Assembly: GCF_002531755.2 (NCBI RefSeq)
Contig: NZ_CP034998.1
Coordinates: 930,001-994,000 of the forward strand
Length of the DNA: 64,000 bases
Origin: Rhizobium acidisoli
GTDB taxonomy: Bacteria > Pseudomonadota > Alphaproteobacteria > Rhizobiales > Rhizobiaceae
Direction of reading: 5' to 3'
The position numbers were made by a program, and so were the translations under genes. Of this stretch, positions 45,348 to 56,432 are shown piece by piece (within the stretch, counting starts at the first letter, position 1; each line of letters opens with the position of its first letter). Below the pieces are notes generated by a model. It saw nothing but the letters and a program-made list of their open reading frames with translations, was not told the DNA's origin and made no database searches.

Positions 45348-45799
45348 TGCGGCGTCTCCTCCTGGCTCTCGTCTTGATGCTGTTGGCCGCGCCGGCCTTC
45401 GCCGTCAACCCGGACGAGGTGCTGGCGGACCCGGCACTGGAAGCGCGGGCGCGCGCCCTGTCGGCGGAGCTGCGCTGCATGGTCTGCCAGAACCAGTCGA
45501 TCGACGATTCCAATGCCGATCTCGCCAAGGACCTGCGCCTGCTGGTGCGCGAGCGCATCACCGACGGCGACAGCGACGAGGCGGTGCTGAACTATATCGT
45601 CTCGCGCTACGGCGAATTCGTGTTGCTGAAGCCGCGGTTCAGCATGAAGACCGGCCTGCTCTGGGGCGCCCCGGCGCTGCTGGTGCTCGCCGGCGGGCTC
45701 TCACTGCTGGTCTTTGCCCGCAGGCGCTCAGGCAAGCCGACGGCCAGCAAGCTGACGGCGGATGAACAGGCAAAGTTGAGCGAGCTTCTGGAAAAGTAG
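45344..45799 (+). CDS. ccmH: Cytochrome c thiol reductant CcmH (CycL)
   Basis: A 151-residue CcmH with a signal peptide ([16 protein letters not shown]), the redox motif [19 protein letters not shown] that reduces the haem-binding Cys pair of apocytochromes, a [12 protein letters not shown] motif and a C-terminal membrane helix (about 104-122). It ends the ccm unit; genes for CcmABCD and G are not in the window. The ATG overlaps the ccmF stop. Confidence 0.94.
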   Translation: MMRRLLLALVLMLLAAPAFAVNPDEVLADPALEARARALSAELRCMVCQNQSIDDSNADLAKDLRLLVRERITDGDSDEAVLNYIVSRYGEFVLLKPRFSMKTGLLWGAPALLVLAGGLSLLVFARRRSGKPTASKLTADEQAKLSELLEK

Positions 45800-45963
45800 C
45801 GGTGCGCCGGCAGCAATCGCCCGCCGCGACCAAACATTTTCATACATTACCAATTTTTCATTGGCCGGACAGTTCGCAGTAAGGTGCGCCATCCTATATC
45901 TTGATGCATCGACTGATCCGGCGCTGCCGGGCTGAAGATTTAAGAACAAGAGAAGGTGCACCA

Positions 45964-47547
45964 ATGCTCAAGAATTTCAACGGACGTCCGTCCCTCGCCA
46001 CTGTGCTCAAGGCTTCTACCGTCGCCGGTATCGCAGCCGCTGTGCTCGCAACCGGCGTTCCGCTCGAAATCACCCGGTCTTATGCCGAAGCCGTCAAGGT
46101 TCAGGCGCCTGCCGTGCCGAGCTTCGCCAATGTCGTCGATGCCGTTTCGCCGGCCGTCGTTTCCGTCCGCGTCGAAAACCGCGTCAATCCCGTCTCCGAC
46201 AATGATGGCTTCTCCATCGAAGGCCGCGGCTTCGACGATCTTCCCGATGATCATCCGCTGAAGCGCTTCTTTAAGCAGTTCGGCGGCCAGGACCCAAGTG
46301 ATCAGCAGGGCCATCAGCGGCGCTTCGGCCAGAACGGCCCGGGCGGCCAAAATGGCCCCGGCGGCAAGGGCCGTCTGCGTCCGGTCGCTCAAGGGTCCGG
46401 CTTCTTCATCTCCGAGGACGGCTACATCGTTACCAACAACCACGTCGTTTCCGATGGCCAGGCCTTCGTCGCTGTCATGAATGACGGCACCGAACTCGAT
46501 GCCAAACTGATCGGCAAGGATCCGCGCACCGATCTCGCCGTGCTGAAGGTCGATGGCAAGGGCAAGAAGTTCACCTACGTCAACTGGGCCGATGACAATA
46601 ATGTCCGCGTCGGCGACTGGGTCGTCGCCGTCGGCAACCCATTCGGCCTCGGCGGCACGGTCACGGCCGGCATTGTTTCGGCCCGCGGCCGCGATATCGG
46701 CTCTGGCCCCTACGACGATTACCTGCAGGTGGATGCCGCCGTGAACCGCGGCAACTCCGGTGGCCCGACCTTCAACCTCAGCGGCGAAGTCGTCGGCATC
46801 AACACCGCGATCTTCTCGCCGTCCGGCGGCAGCGTCGGCATCGCCTTCGCCATTCCGGCCTCGACGGCCAGGGATGTCGTCGCCGATCTGATGAAGGACG
46901 GCCAGGTTTCGCGTGGCTGGCTGGGTGTCCAGATCCAGCCGGTGACCAAGGATATCGCCGAATCCATCGGCCTTTCCGAGCCGAGCGGCGCCCTCGTCGT
47001 CGCCCCGCAGGCCGGGTCGCCCGGCGATAAGGCCGGCATGAAGGCCGGCGACGTCGTTACCGCGCTGAACGGTGAAACGATCAAGGATGCGCGTGATCTC
47101 AGCCGTCGCATCGGTGCGATGCAGCCGGGCAGCAAGGTCGAGCTTTCGGTCTGGCGCGCCGGCAAGGCCCAGCCTCTGACCGTCGAACTCGGCACGCTGC
47201 CGGCCGACCAGAAGGATGCGAACGCCGATGACAACAGCCAGCCGCAGCAGCCGGAGGCACCGGCGTCCGAAAAAGCGCTTGCCGATCTCGGCCTGACGGT
47301 CGGTCCTTCCGATGACGGCAAGGGCCTGGCGATCACCGGCATCGACCCGGACTCCGATGCCGCCGACAAGGGCATCAAGGAAGGCGAGAAGATCACCTCG
47401 GTCAACAACCAGGAAGTCTCCAGCCCCGCCGATGTTGTCAAGGTGCTGAACCAGGCCAAGAAGGACGGCCGCACCCGGGCGCTCTTCCAGATCCAGTCGA
47501 CCGAAGGAAGCCGTTTCGTCGCTCTTCCGATCAACGGCCAGGGCTGA
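45964..47547 (+). CDS. degP: Periplasmic serine protease/chaperone DegP
   Basis: A 527-residue Do-type protease. The signal peptide covers about residues 1-42 and ends ITRSYAEA. The trypsin-like domain has a complete triad: His160 in IVTNNHVV, Asp190 in DPRTDLAVLKV and Ser265 in NRGNSGGP. Two PDZ domains follow (about 300-390 and 430-520). A Gly/Gln/Pro-rich insert (QNGPGGQNGPGG) lies in the LA loop. It degrades or refolds damaged periplasmic proteins. The ATG at 45964 has AGAAGGTG upstream. It is followed by a hairpin and then a two-component pair that could monitor envelope stress. Confidence 0.94.
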   Translation: MLKNFNGRPSLATVLKASTVAGIAAAVLATGVPLEITRSYAEAVKVQAPAVPSFANVVDAVSPAVVSVRVENRVNPVSDNDGFSIEGRGFDDLPDDHPLKRFFKQFGGQDPSDQQGHQRRFGQNGPGGQNGPGGKGRLRPVAQGSGFFISEDGYIVTNNHVVSDGQAFVAVMNDGTELDAKLIGKDPRTDLAVLKVDGKGKKFTYVNWADDNNVRVGDWVVAVGNPFGLGGTVTAGIVSARGRDIGSGPYDDYLQVDAAVNRGNSGGPTFNLSGEVVGINTAIFSPSGGSVGIAFAIPASTARDVVADLMKDGQVSRGWLGVQIQPVTKDIAESIGLSEPSGALVVAPQAGSPGDKAGMKAGDVVTALNGETIKDARDLSRRIGAMQPGSKVELSVWRAGKAQPLTVELGTLPADQKDANADDNSQPQQPEAPASEKALADLGLTVGPSDDGKGLAITGIDPDSDAADKGIKEGEKITSVNNQEVSSPADVVKVLNQAKKDGRTRALFQIQSTEGSRFVALPINGQG

Positions 47548-47563
47548 TCCCTCAAGAAAACAG

Positions 47564-47593
47564 CAGCCGTGCGGATGAAAATCCGCGCGGCTG
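47564..47593 (+). terminator. Hairpin after degP
   Basis: CAGCCGTGCGGAT / ATCCGCGCGGCTG around a GAAA tetraloop pairs over 13 bases with one mismatch, 16 bases after the degP stop, and is followed by ATTCTTCTG. The T tract is weak, so read-through into the response regulator is possible. Confidence 0.7.
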
Positions 47594-47622
47594 ATTCTTC
47601 TGACCTTTGAAGGATGATCGCG

Positions 47623-48369
47623 ATGAGCGCCGCCCCGCAGGAAGATGCTTTGAGCCTTGCCGAAACGCAGCCGGTGGGTAATGTCGGCCGCATGAAGATT
47701 CTCATCATCGAAGATGATCTCGAAGCCGCCGTCTACCTCACGAAAGCCTTTCGCGAGGCGGGTATCGTCGCCGATCACGCCAGCGACGGCGAGGCCGGTC
47801 TGTTCATGGGCTCGGAAAATACCTACGACGTCATCGTCATCGATCGCATGCTGCCGCGCCGGGACGGTCTCTCCGTCATCAGCGAGCTCCGCCGCAAGGC
47901 GATCCACACGCCGGTTCTCATCCTCTCCGCCCTCGGCCAGGTCGACGACCGCGTCACCGGCCTGCGCGCCGGCGGCGACGACTACCTGCCGAAGCCTTAT
48001 GCCTTCAGCGAGTTGCTGGCGCGCGTCGAGGTTCTCGGCCGCCGCAAGGGCACGCCGGATCAGGACGTCGTCTACCGCGTCGCCGATCTCGAACTCGATC
48101 GGCTCTCCCACGAGGTGCGCCGCGGCGGCAAGGAAATCCCGCTGCAGCCGCGCGAATTCCGCCTGCTCGAATATCTGATGAAGAATGCCGGCCAGGTGGT
48201 AACCCGCACCATGCTGCTCGAAAATGTCTGGGACTATCACTTCGATCCGCAGACCAATGTTATCGACGTCCACGTCTCGCGCCTGCGCTCGAAGATCGAG
48301 AAGGACTACAGCCAGCCGCTCCTGAAGACCATCCGGGGCGCGGGGTACATGATCAAGGACGAGGGATGA
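47623..48369 (+). CDS. OmpR-family response regulator next to degP
   Basis: A 248-residue response regulator with a receiver domain (IIEDD, phospho-Asp in IVIDRMLPRRDG, Lys in DDYLPKPY) and a winged-helix domain ending LLKTIRGAGYMIKDEG. The ATG at 47623 has AAGGA eight bases upstream. The conserved domain only starts at an in-frame ATG at 47692 (MKILIIEDD), which would give 225 residues and is an equally fair start. It overlaps the kinase gene by four bases. In other alphaproteobacteria this pair also follows degP, which suggests an envelope-stress role by inference. Confidence 0.9.
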   Translation: MSAAPQEDALSLAETQPVGNVGRMKILIIEDDLEAAVYLTKAFREAGIVADHASDGEAGLFMGSENTYDVIVIDRMLPRRDGLSVISELRRKAIHTPVLILSALGQVDDRVTGLRAGGDDYLPKPYAFSELLARVEVLGRRKGTPDQDVVYRVADLELDRLSHEVRRGGKEIPLQPREFRLLEYLMKNAGQVVTRTMLLENVWDYHFDPQTNVIDVHVSRLRSKIEKDYSQPLLKTIRGAGYMIKDEG

Positions 48370-49775
48370 GCCGCTTCAGGGTTCTCTTCAAGTCCACCGC
48401 AGTCCGCCTTTCGGCACTCTATATCCTGCTTTTCGCCATCTGCGCCGCGACCCTCGTCTTTTATGTGACGGCGATGTCGGAACGGCTGCTGACCGGCCAG
48501 ATCCGCGACGCCGTCAAGCAGGAGGTGGAGCAGGTGCAGCGCGCCTATGATACCGGCGGCATGAACCTTCTGCTGCGCACGATGGAGCGGCGCGCCCGCC
48601 AGCCGGGTGCCAATCTCTATGTCATCGCCGGTCCCTCGGGCGATATTCTCGCCGGCAATGTCGCCTCGGTGCAGCCCGGTGTCTTCGAGGAAATGGGCTG
48701 GACCTCGGCACCCTTCATCTATCAGCGTTATACCGACAGCGGCGTCGAGCGCCGCCACAAGGCGATCGCCAATATCTTCGTGCTCGATAACGGCTTGCGC
48801 ATCCTGATCGGCCGCGACCTTGGCGACCCCGAACGTTTCCGTCTCCTGGTGCGCCAGGCATTGATGGTGGCGCTGGCGATCATGGGGCTTGGCGCGATCA
48901 TCATCTGGTTCGCCATCGGCCGCAATGCGCTGAAACGCATCGACCGCATGTCGGATGCCAGCAAGAAGATCATGGCCGGCGACCTGTCGCAGCGCCTGCC
49001 GGTCGGCGGCTCCGGCGATGAGTTCGACCGGCTGTCCATGTCGTTGAACACCATGCTGGAGCGCATCGAGAAGCTGAACGAGGGACTGCGGCAGGTCTCC
49101 GACAATATCGCCCATGACCTCAAGACGCCGCTGACGCGGCTGCGCAACAAGGCGGCCGATGCGGTCGACATGGCCGATGGTGAGACGCGGCGCACCGCGC
49201 TCGAAGGCATTATTTCCGAATCGGACCAACTGATCCGCACCTTCAATGCGCTGCTGATGATCTCCCGCGTCGAGGCCGGATCGGTGGCGGCCGAGATGTC
49301 GCCGGTGGAGCTTTCGGCGATCGTCTCCGACAGCGCCGAGCTTTACGAGCCGGCGGCCGAGGAAGCCGGGCTTGACCTCAGCGCCAGCGTCGAACCCGGT
49401 GTCGAGGTCCAGGGTAATCGCGAACTGATCGGCCAGGCGATCTTCAACCTGCTCGACAATGCCATCAAATATTCCTCCGATACGGAAGGGGCGGGCACGG
49501 TGTCGCTGAAGCTTGCCCGCCGCCCGGACGGCATCTGCCTTTCGGTCGCGGACCATGGCCCGGGCGTTCCGGCCGAACGGCGCGACGACGTGGTGAAGCG
49601 TTTCGTTCGCCTCGACGAAAGCCGTTCGAAGCCCGGCACCGGGCTCGGCCTTTCGCTGGTGGAAGCCGTCATGGAGCTGCACAATGGCCGGCTGGAACTC
49701 TCGGACACCGATCCCGACAAGCCCGAACAGCGCGGCTTGACCGTCAGCATGATCTTCCCGGCCAAGGCGGCGTGA
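48366..49775 (+). CDS. Sensor histidine kinase next to degP
   Basis: A 469-residue kinase. Membrane helices at about 13-35 and 163-185 bound a periplasmic domain of about 130 residues. A HAMP domain follows (IGRNALKRIDRMSDASKKIMAGDL), then the H-box NIAHDLKTPLTRLRNKA (His about 250) and an HATPase with NLLDNAIKYS, DHGPGVP and GTGLGLSLVEAV. It overlaps the upstream response regulator, its partner. A short inverted TTGGCGG / CCGCCAA at 49812-49829 lies after its stop. Confidence 0.9.
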   Translation: MSRFRVLFKSTAVRLSALYILLFAICAATLVFYVTAMSERLLTGQIRDAVKQEVEQVQRAYDTGGMNLLLRTMERRARQPGANLYVIAGPSGDILAGNVASVQPGVFEEMGWTSAPFIYQRYTDSGVERRHKAIANIFVLDNGLRILIGRDLGDPERFRLLVRQALMVALAIMGLGAIIIWFAIGRNALKRIDRMSDASKKIMAGDLSQRLPVGGSGDEFDRLSMSLNTMLERIEKLNEGLRQVSDNIAHDLKTPLTRLRNKAADAVDMADGETRRTALEGIISESDQLIRTFNALLMISRVEAGSVAAEMSPVELSAIVSDSAELYEPAAEEAGLDLSASVEPGVEVQGNRELIGQAIFNLLDNAIKYSSDTEGAGTVSLKLARRPDGICLSVADHGPGVPAERRDDVVKRFVRLDESRSKPGTGLGLSLVEAVMELHNGRLELSDTDPDKPEQRGLTVSMIFPAKAA

Positions 49776-49910
49776 TCTTTTCCGCCGAAATCCGATGGGC
49801 TGAATCGCGTATTGGCGGTTTGCCGCCAAGACCCTAGTTTAATCCCGACCGAAGGAGAGAGTTCGCGATTCGACGTGGTCGCTCCTTCCGCCGAAAGCCA
49901 GGGAGAGCGC

Positions 49911-52868
49911 ATGCTGACGAAATCGACGCATGGCCTGAAGGATGTGGCCGAAGGGCTGTTGCGTCCGCTAAGCCAGACGGAGCTGAAGCTGGCACTCGCC
50001 GACCTCCAGGAGGCCGGCAGGCAAGAGCCGTCGGTGGCTGCGATGCTGAAGACGGAAGGCCCGCTTCGCGATTTCATTGCCGCTGCGCTGACGCTGTCGC
50101 CCTATCTGCGTGAAATCGCCAATCTTGATCCCGCCGTCCTCGCCGGCGCCATCACCGAGCCACTGGAACCGCAGATCGAGGCGCTGGTCGCCGAGGCGCG
50201 CAGTTGCTGGCGGCCAGACGGCGAGGGGGCTGCGCCGGCGGAATCGGCGGTGATGACCAGGCTCCGTATCATCAAGCGCAAGGTCGCCTTCCTCGTCGCG
50301 CTCGCCGATCTCTCGCGCATTTTCGACGGGCGGGCGACGACGGCCTGGCTGAGCGAGCTTGCCGAAGCTTCGGTCGCCGCCGCTATCGACCATTTGCTGC
50401 TGGCTGCCCATGAGGGCGGAAAGCTGCGGCTGCGGGATCCGGCGGCGCCCAGCGACGGCTCCGGGCTGATCGTCCTCGGCATGGGCAAACTCGGCGCCTG
50501 CGAGCTTAACTATTCCTCCGATATCGATCTCGTCGTCTTCTTTGACGAAGAGGCGGGCATCGTGCCCGATCCGGATGACGCGATCGAGATCTTTCCCCGG
50601 ATGATGCGGCGGCTGGTGCGCATCCTGCAGGAGCGCACGGCCGACGGCTATGTCTTCCGCACCGATCTCAGATTGCGCCCCGATCCGGGCTCGACGCCGC
50701 TGGCGATCCCGGTCGAGGCGGCGATGATCTATTATGAGGGCAGGGGCCAGAACTGGGAGCGGGCCGCCTTCATCAAGGCACGCGCCGTTGCCGGCGACCT
50801 TGCGGCGGGCGGCGATTTCCTGCGCGGCCTTTCCCCTTTCGTCTTCCGCAAATATCTCGATTATGCGGCGATATCAGATATTCATTCGATCAAACGGCAA
50901 ATCCACGCGCATAAGGGGCACGGCGCCATCGCGGTCAAAGGCCATAACGTCAAGCTCGGCCGCGGGGGCATCCGCGAGATCGAATTCTTCGTCCAGACCC
51001 AGCAACTGATCGCCGGCGGCCGCATGCCGGCATTGCGCGGCCGGGCGACGGAAGAAACGCTCGGCGAACTCACCAAGGCAAAATGGATCGACGCCGAGAC
51101 CCGGGACGAACTGGTGGAGGCCTACTGGTTCCTGCGCGATGTCGAACATCGCATCCAGATGGTCCGCGACGAGCAGACGCACCTGCTGCCGGAGACCGAT
51201 GCCGACCTGAAGCGCATCGCCTTCATGATGGGTTTTACCGACACGCCGAGCTTTGCCGAACGGCTAGTCGGCGTGCTGAAGACGGTCGAGCGGCGTTATG
51301 CCCACCTGTTCGAACAGGAAAGCAAGCTTTCCACTGGCACCGGAAACCTCGTCTTCACCGGCCAGGGCGACGATCCGGATACGCTGGAGACGCTGAAGAA
51401 GCTCGGTTTCACCAGGCCATCCGACATTTCCCGCATCATCCGCACCTGGCATTATGGCCGCTACCGCGCGACACAATCGGTCGAGGCGCGCGAAAGGCTG
51501 ACGGAGCTGGCGCCGGAGCTTTTGCGGGTTTTCGGCGAAAGCAAGCGCGCCGACGAGGCGCTGCTGCGGTTCGACAGCTTCATCTCGGGCCTTCCCTCCG
51601 GCATCCAGCTGTTCTCGCTGCTCGGCAGCAACCCGGCGCTCTTGTCGCTGATCGTCAACATCATGTCCTCGGCGCCCCGCCTTGCCGAGGTGATTGCCGC
51701 GAGGCCCCATGTCTTCGACGGCATGCTCGATCCCGGCCTGATGGCCGAGCTGCCGACCCGCGATTATCTCGGCGAGCGGCTGAAAGGTTCGCTTGCCCAG
51801 GCGCGCCACTATGAGGAGGTGCTCGACCGGCTGCGCATCTTCGCCGCCGAACAGCGCTTCCTGATCGGTATCCGCCTGTTGACCGGTGCGATCAACGGCC
51901 AGATGGCCGCCCGCGCCTTCACCCATCTCGCCGACCTCATCATCGCCGCCGCACTCGATGCCGTGGTCAGCGAGATGCGGGCAGCACATGGCGATTATCC
52001 CGGCGGGCGTATCGCCGTCGCCGGCATGGGCAAGCTCGGCAGTTTCGAGCTGACGGCAGGGTCCGACGTCGATCTGATCCTGCTCTACGATTATGACGAT
52101 GCGGCTTCCGAATCCGATGGGGCAAAACCGCTCGACGCGACGCGCTACTTCACCCGCATCACCCAGAGGCTGATCGCCGCGCTGTCGGCGCCGACCGCCG
52201 AAGGTGTGCTCTACGAGGTCGACATGCGGCTGCGACCATCCGGCAACAAGGGACCGGTCGCCACCCGCATCAACGCCTTCGGCAAATACCAGCGCCAGGA
52301 GGCATGGACCTGGGAGCATATGGCGCTGAGCCGCGCCCGGCTGATCTCCGGCGATGACAGCCTGATCGCCGAGGCGGAACATATCATCCGCGAGGTGCTG
52401 ACGTCGGATCGCGATATTGCCAAGGTGGCGCATGACGTTGCCGAGATGCGCGAATTGATCGACACGGAAAAGCCGCCATCCGGCCCCTGGGATCTGAAGC
52501 TGATCCCCGGCGGCGTCATCGACCTCGAATTCATCGCCCAATACCTGGCGCTGATTGCCCCTACCAAGGGCGCCGGCACTGCCGTCAATGGGCTGAGCAC
52601 CGGCGAGGCGCTGAAGGTGCTGGGCGACAGGCTGATGGCGACGGCCGATCTCGACACATGCCTTGAGGCTTTTGCCCTTTATACCAGCCTGTCGCAGCTG
52701 ATCCGCCTCTGCATCGACGGCCTGTTCGATCCGAACGACGCCCCGGCCGGGCTCGTCGAACTCGTCTGCCGCGCCGGCGACTGCCCCGATATCAGGACGC
52801 TCGAAGGCGAGGTGAAACGGCTTTCGAAGGCGGTCAGAAAAATATTCCTGAATGTCGTGAAGGTCTGA
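49911..52868 (+). CDS. glnE: Glutamine synthetase adenylyltransferase/deadenylase GlnE
   Basis: A 985-residue bifunctional nucleotidyltransferase. Two homologous catalytic domains are visible: GMGKLGACELNYSSDIDLVVFF near residue 190 (deadenylase) and GMGKLGSFELTAGSDVDLILLY near 705 (adenylylase), each with the GS/SSD-x-D metal motif. Helical regulatory domains follow each. It adds or removes AMP on glutamine synthetase according to PII status, setting ammonium assimilation. The ATG at 49911 follows GGGAGAG; the frame stays open about 100 bases upstream without conserved sequence. It lies 135 bases after the kinase, so it may have its own promoter. Confidence 0.96.
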   Translation: MLTKSTHGLKDVAEGLLRPLSQTELKLALADLQEAGRQEPSVAAMLKTEGPLRDFIAAALTLSPYLREIANLDPAVLAGAITEPLEPQIEALVAEARSCWRPDGEGAAPAESAVMTRLRIIKRKVAFLVALADLSRIFDGRATTAWLSELAEASVAAAIDHLLLAAHEGGKLRLRDPAAPSDGSGLIVLGMGKLGACELNYSSDIDLVVFFDEEAGIVPDPDDAIEIFPRMMRRLVRILQERTADGYVFRTDLRLRPDPGSTPLAIPVEAAMIYYEGRGQNWERAAFIKARAVAGDLAAGGDFLRGLSPFVFRKYLDYAAISDIHSIKRQIHAHKGHGAIAVKGHNVKLGRGGIREIEFFVQTQQLIAGGRMPALRGRATEETLGELTKAKWIDAETRDELVEAYWFLRDVEHRIQMVRDEQTHLLPETDADLKRIAFMMGFTDTPSFAERLVGVLKTVERRYAHLFEQESKLSTGTGNLVFTGQGDDPDTLETLKKLGFTRPSDISRIIRTWHYGRYRATQSVEARERLTELAPELLRVFGESKRADEALLRFDSFISGLPSGIQLFSLLGSNPALLSLIVNIMSSAPRLAEVIAARPHVFDGMLDPGLMAELPTRDYLGERLKGSLAQARHYEEVLDRLRIFAAEQRFLIGIRLLTGAINGQMAARAFTHLADLIIAAALDAVVSEMRAAHGDYPGGRIAVAGMGKLGSFELTAGSDVDLILLYDYDDAASESDGAKPLDATRYFTRITQRLIAALSAPTAEGVLYEVDMRLRPSGNKGPVATRINAFGKYQRQEAWTWEHMALSRARLISGDDSLIAEAEHIIREVLTSDRDIAKVAHDVAEMRELIDTEKPPSGPWDLKLIPGGVIDLEFIAQYLALIAPTKGAGTAVNGLSTGEALKVLGDRLMATADLDTCLEAFALYTSLSQLIRLCIDGLFDPNDAPAGLVELVCRAGDCPDIRTLEGEVKRLSKAVRKIFLNVVKV

Positions 52869-52956
52869 CGGAGGCCGACTATCGGTACTCGCAAGTTCCC
52901 ATTAAGATCCGGAGGCATTCAGCGACCCAAAAGGGGTCCATATCCAACGAGGCAGA

Positions 52957-53925
52957 ATGAAACCCGTTACCTTCTCCATGCCGGCGATCGCGATGACAAC
53001 AAGCGATGTCTCCCAATGTCTCTCAGCTGAAAAGACGGTCAATTCCTTTCGCCCGGTCAGCAAGGATTTGGTGGGTGACTTTTCCTTCAGCGCGCAGGCG
53101 CTGGGTGAATTCGTCGGATGGGCAGGCTCAAGCTCTGTTCATCGATCGCTGCAGGTCGGTCTGGAAATCGATGACTATCTCTTCTTTACCGACCATGGGA
53201 ACGGCCATTCCATCGCGACGGGGAGTATCAGTTTCGATGTCGGTCATTCCAGAGGCCTGCTGACGTCGGCCGACCGGTATTCAGGCCTGGAAATCGGGGC
53301 GGGCTCGATCGCCGAAGGCTTCTCGGTTCCGAAAGACCTGGTGCACAGGGCGGTTGCCGATTCTCTGGAATGTTTCGTGCCGAACGGATTCGAATTTTGT
53401 CCGTCGTTTGACCTGGCGACGGGACCGGCCGTGCAATTGATGAACCTGATGCGGTTCTTCCGGACGGAGATCTGCGGGCAGCTTGTCGTCTCTCCGATCG
53501 CGCTGGCCGGCTTTCAGGAGATGTTCGGCTCGCTGATGGCCCAGAACATGCAGCATTCGCTGTCGCAAAAGCTTGTGTCGGCTCGGGTGAGCTCCATCAC
53601 CCCCGGTCAGTTGAGACGAGCGATGGAATTTGCAAGGGCAAACGCGGCGTTGCCGATCACCATCGCCGACATGGCCTCAGTGGCCGGTGTCAGCGTACGG
53701 ACACTGCAAGCCAATTTTCGCAGCTTTCTGAACACGACGCCGACGTCTTTCCTCCGCCAGCTCCGCTTCGAAGGCGCACGCCGCGATTTAATTCACGCCG
53801 CGCCGACAGCGACCGTGACGAACATTGCGCGGCAGTGGGGATTTGTCCACATGGGGCGGTTCTCCGCCGAATACCGGTTGCATTTCGGTGTCTCGCCGTC
53901 TGCCGATTTGGGCCGACGCAGCTAG
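52957..53925 (+). CDS. AraC family transcriptional regulator
   Basis: A 322-residue regulator. The C-terminal 100 residues hold the two AraC helix-turn-helices: PITIADMASVAGVSVRTLQANFRSFLNTTP and ATVTNIARQWGFVHMGRFSAEYRLHFGVSPS. The N-terminal 200 residues match the AraC-binding-like ligand domain seen in feature-activator relatives, with no clear effector clue. It follows glnE in the same direction and converges on the PAS kinase, only six bases away. Its targets cannot be identified from the context. Confidence 0.88.
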   Translation: MKPVTFSMPAIAMTTSDVSQCLSAEKTVNSFRPVSKDLVGDFSFSAQALGEFVGWAGSSSVHRSLQVGLEIDDYLFFTDHGNGHSIATGSISFDVGHSRGLLTSADRYSGLEIGAGSIAEGFSVPKDLVHRAVADSLECFVPNGFEFCPSFDLATGPAVQLMNLMRFFRTEICGQLVVSPIALAGFQEMFGSLMAQNMQHSLSQKLVSARVSSITPGQLRRAMEFARANAALPITIADMASVAGVSVRTLQANFRSFLNTTPTSFLRQLRFEGARRDLIHAAPTATVTNIARQWGFVHMGRFSAEYRLHFGVSPSADLGRRS

Positions 53926-53931
53926 CAACGT

Positions 53932-56241
<2,310 letters not shown>

Positions 56242-56393
56242 CTCTTCGCCTTGTCCCTCGTGTGATTCGCGCGCCGCTCGCTCGAACCTGACCTAGAGAA
56301 TCATGGGTGATTCGCCTTGTCCAGAGGCAAAGGTAAAAATCCGTTAACTATATATAAATTCGTGTTTTTCGGGCAATTCGATTTGCTCGGCAA

Positions 56394-56422
56394 CCGGCCG
56401 CCGAATTTTTCGCGGCGGCCGG
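56394..56422 (-). terminator. Strong GC hairpin after pepN
   Basis: CCGGCCGCCG and CGGCGGCCGG form a perfect 10-base stem around AATTTTTCG, 11 bases beyond the pepN stop on the minus strand. No T run follows, so it may protect the 3' end or assist termination. Confidence 0.55.
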
Positions 56423-56432
56423 CCGAAGCAAA

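Noticed and set aside
45940..48273. A 777-codon open frame on the minus strand across degP and the response regulator
   Set aside because: It mirrors the codon positions of the plus-strand genes, a result of high third-position GC, and its product has no recognisable domains. The plus-strand genes have full motif sets.
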